In this document: piece by piece, positions 6,688 to 6,736 of the stretch | Layout of the letters: each line of letters begins with the position of its first letter | Position numbering within the stretch: position 1 is the first letter of the stretch | Origin: an uncultured Rickettsiales bacterium | GTDB lineage: Bacteria; Pseudomonadota; Alphaproteobacteria; Rickettsiales; UBA1997 | Direction of reading: 5' to 3' | DNA: 6,736 bases | NCBI GenBank assembly: GCA_937927795.1 | Contig: CALBSF010000342.1 | Coordinates: forward strand, 1-6,736 | Notes under the pieces: generated by a model | What the model was told of the DNA's origin: nothing | The model's input: the letters and a program-made list of their open reading frames with translations, nothing else | The model's database searches: none | Position numbers and translations under genes: made by a program

Positions 6688-6736
6688 GTGAGTTTTAGCC
6701 ACAAAAATCGATCAAACCAATGATGATGCCCCGTCA

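Noticed and set aside
6648..6734. A minus-strand frame open from the right edge for 28 codons, ending in TAG at 6648-6650; possible tail of an upstream gene
   Set aside because: It is too short to distinguish from chance, has no recognisable residues, and half of it is translated palindrome (SSPSGSRMTS). More upstream sequence would decide.
6721..6736. The last bases (CCGTCA) as the start of another copy of the palindromic repeat
   Set aside because: Six bases at the window edge match the CGTCAT box, but that is too little to support a call.
1..6736. Mobile element, CRISPR array, toxin-antitoxin, defence or biosynthetic system
   Set aside because: No transposase, integrase, regularly spaced repeats or unknown gene clusters are present; the window is almost filled by four recognisable housekeeping genes.

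Overview
The window reads as an ordinary housekeeping segment from an AT-rich bacterium, most probably an alphaproteobacterium. Three things point that way. The lysine--tRNA ligase is the class I (archaeal-type) enzyme, which among bacteria is typical of Alphaproteobacteria and spirochaetes, and its sequence resembles the Rickettsiales version as I remember it. The GyrB has the proteobacterial insertion downstream of its TOPRIM metal site. The wording of GyrB, MurA and PepA is also proteobacterial. Order and genus cannot be fixed from this stretch; a host-associated or reduced-genome lineage (Rickettsiales- or Holosporales-like) would fit the base composition but is inference.

Layout: every gene is on the minus strand, so the biological order runs from right to left. 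From the right edge: a short non-coding leader (6599-6736) with a GC-richer hairpin and a duplicated upstream motif; lysK (5033-6598, class I LysRS); a 41-nt gap; pepA (3555-4991, M17 leucyl aminopeptidase); murA (2269-3555, first committed step of peptidoglycan synthesis), overlapping pepA by one base in a TAATG junction; a 229-bp intergenic region (2040-2268) with a long near-perfect palindrome of the same family as the right-edge hairpin, an AT-rich inverted repeat and a consensus -10 box; and gyrB (1-2039), which is cut off at the left edge and lacks its C-terminal part.

lysK-pepA-murA look like one transcription unit for translation, peptide turnover and cell-wall synthesis. gyrB probably has its own promoter as well as possible read-through from murA. 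None of the four starts has a convincing Shine-Dalgarno sequence.

I found no sign of a novel multi-gene system, mobile element, CRISPR array, RNA gene or defence locus. The points most worth a second look are an Asn in place of the usual Asp in the GyrB TOPRIM motif (the E. coli D426N quinolone-resistance position), the dispersed palindromic repeat family in both intergenic regions, and repeated or palindromic DNA overlapping the two probable promoters.
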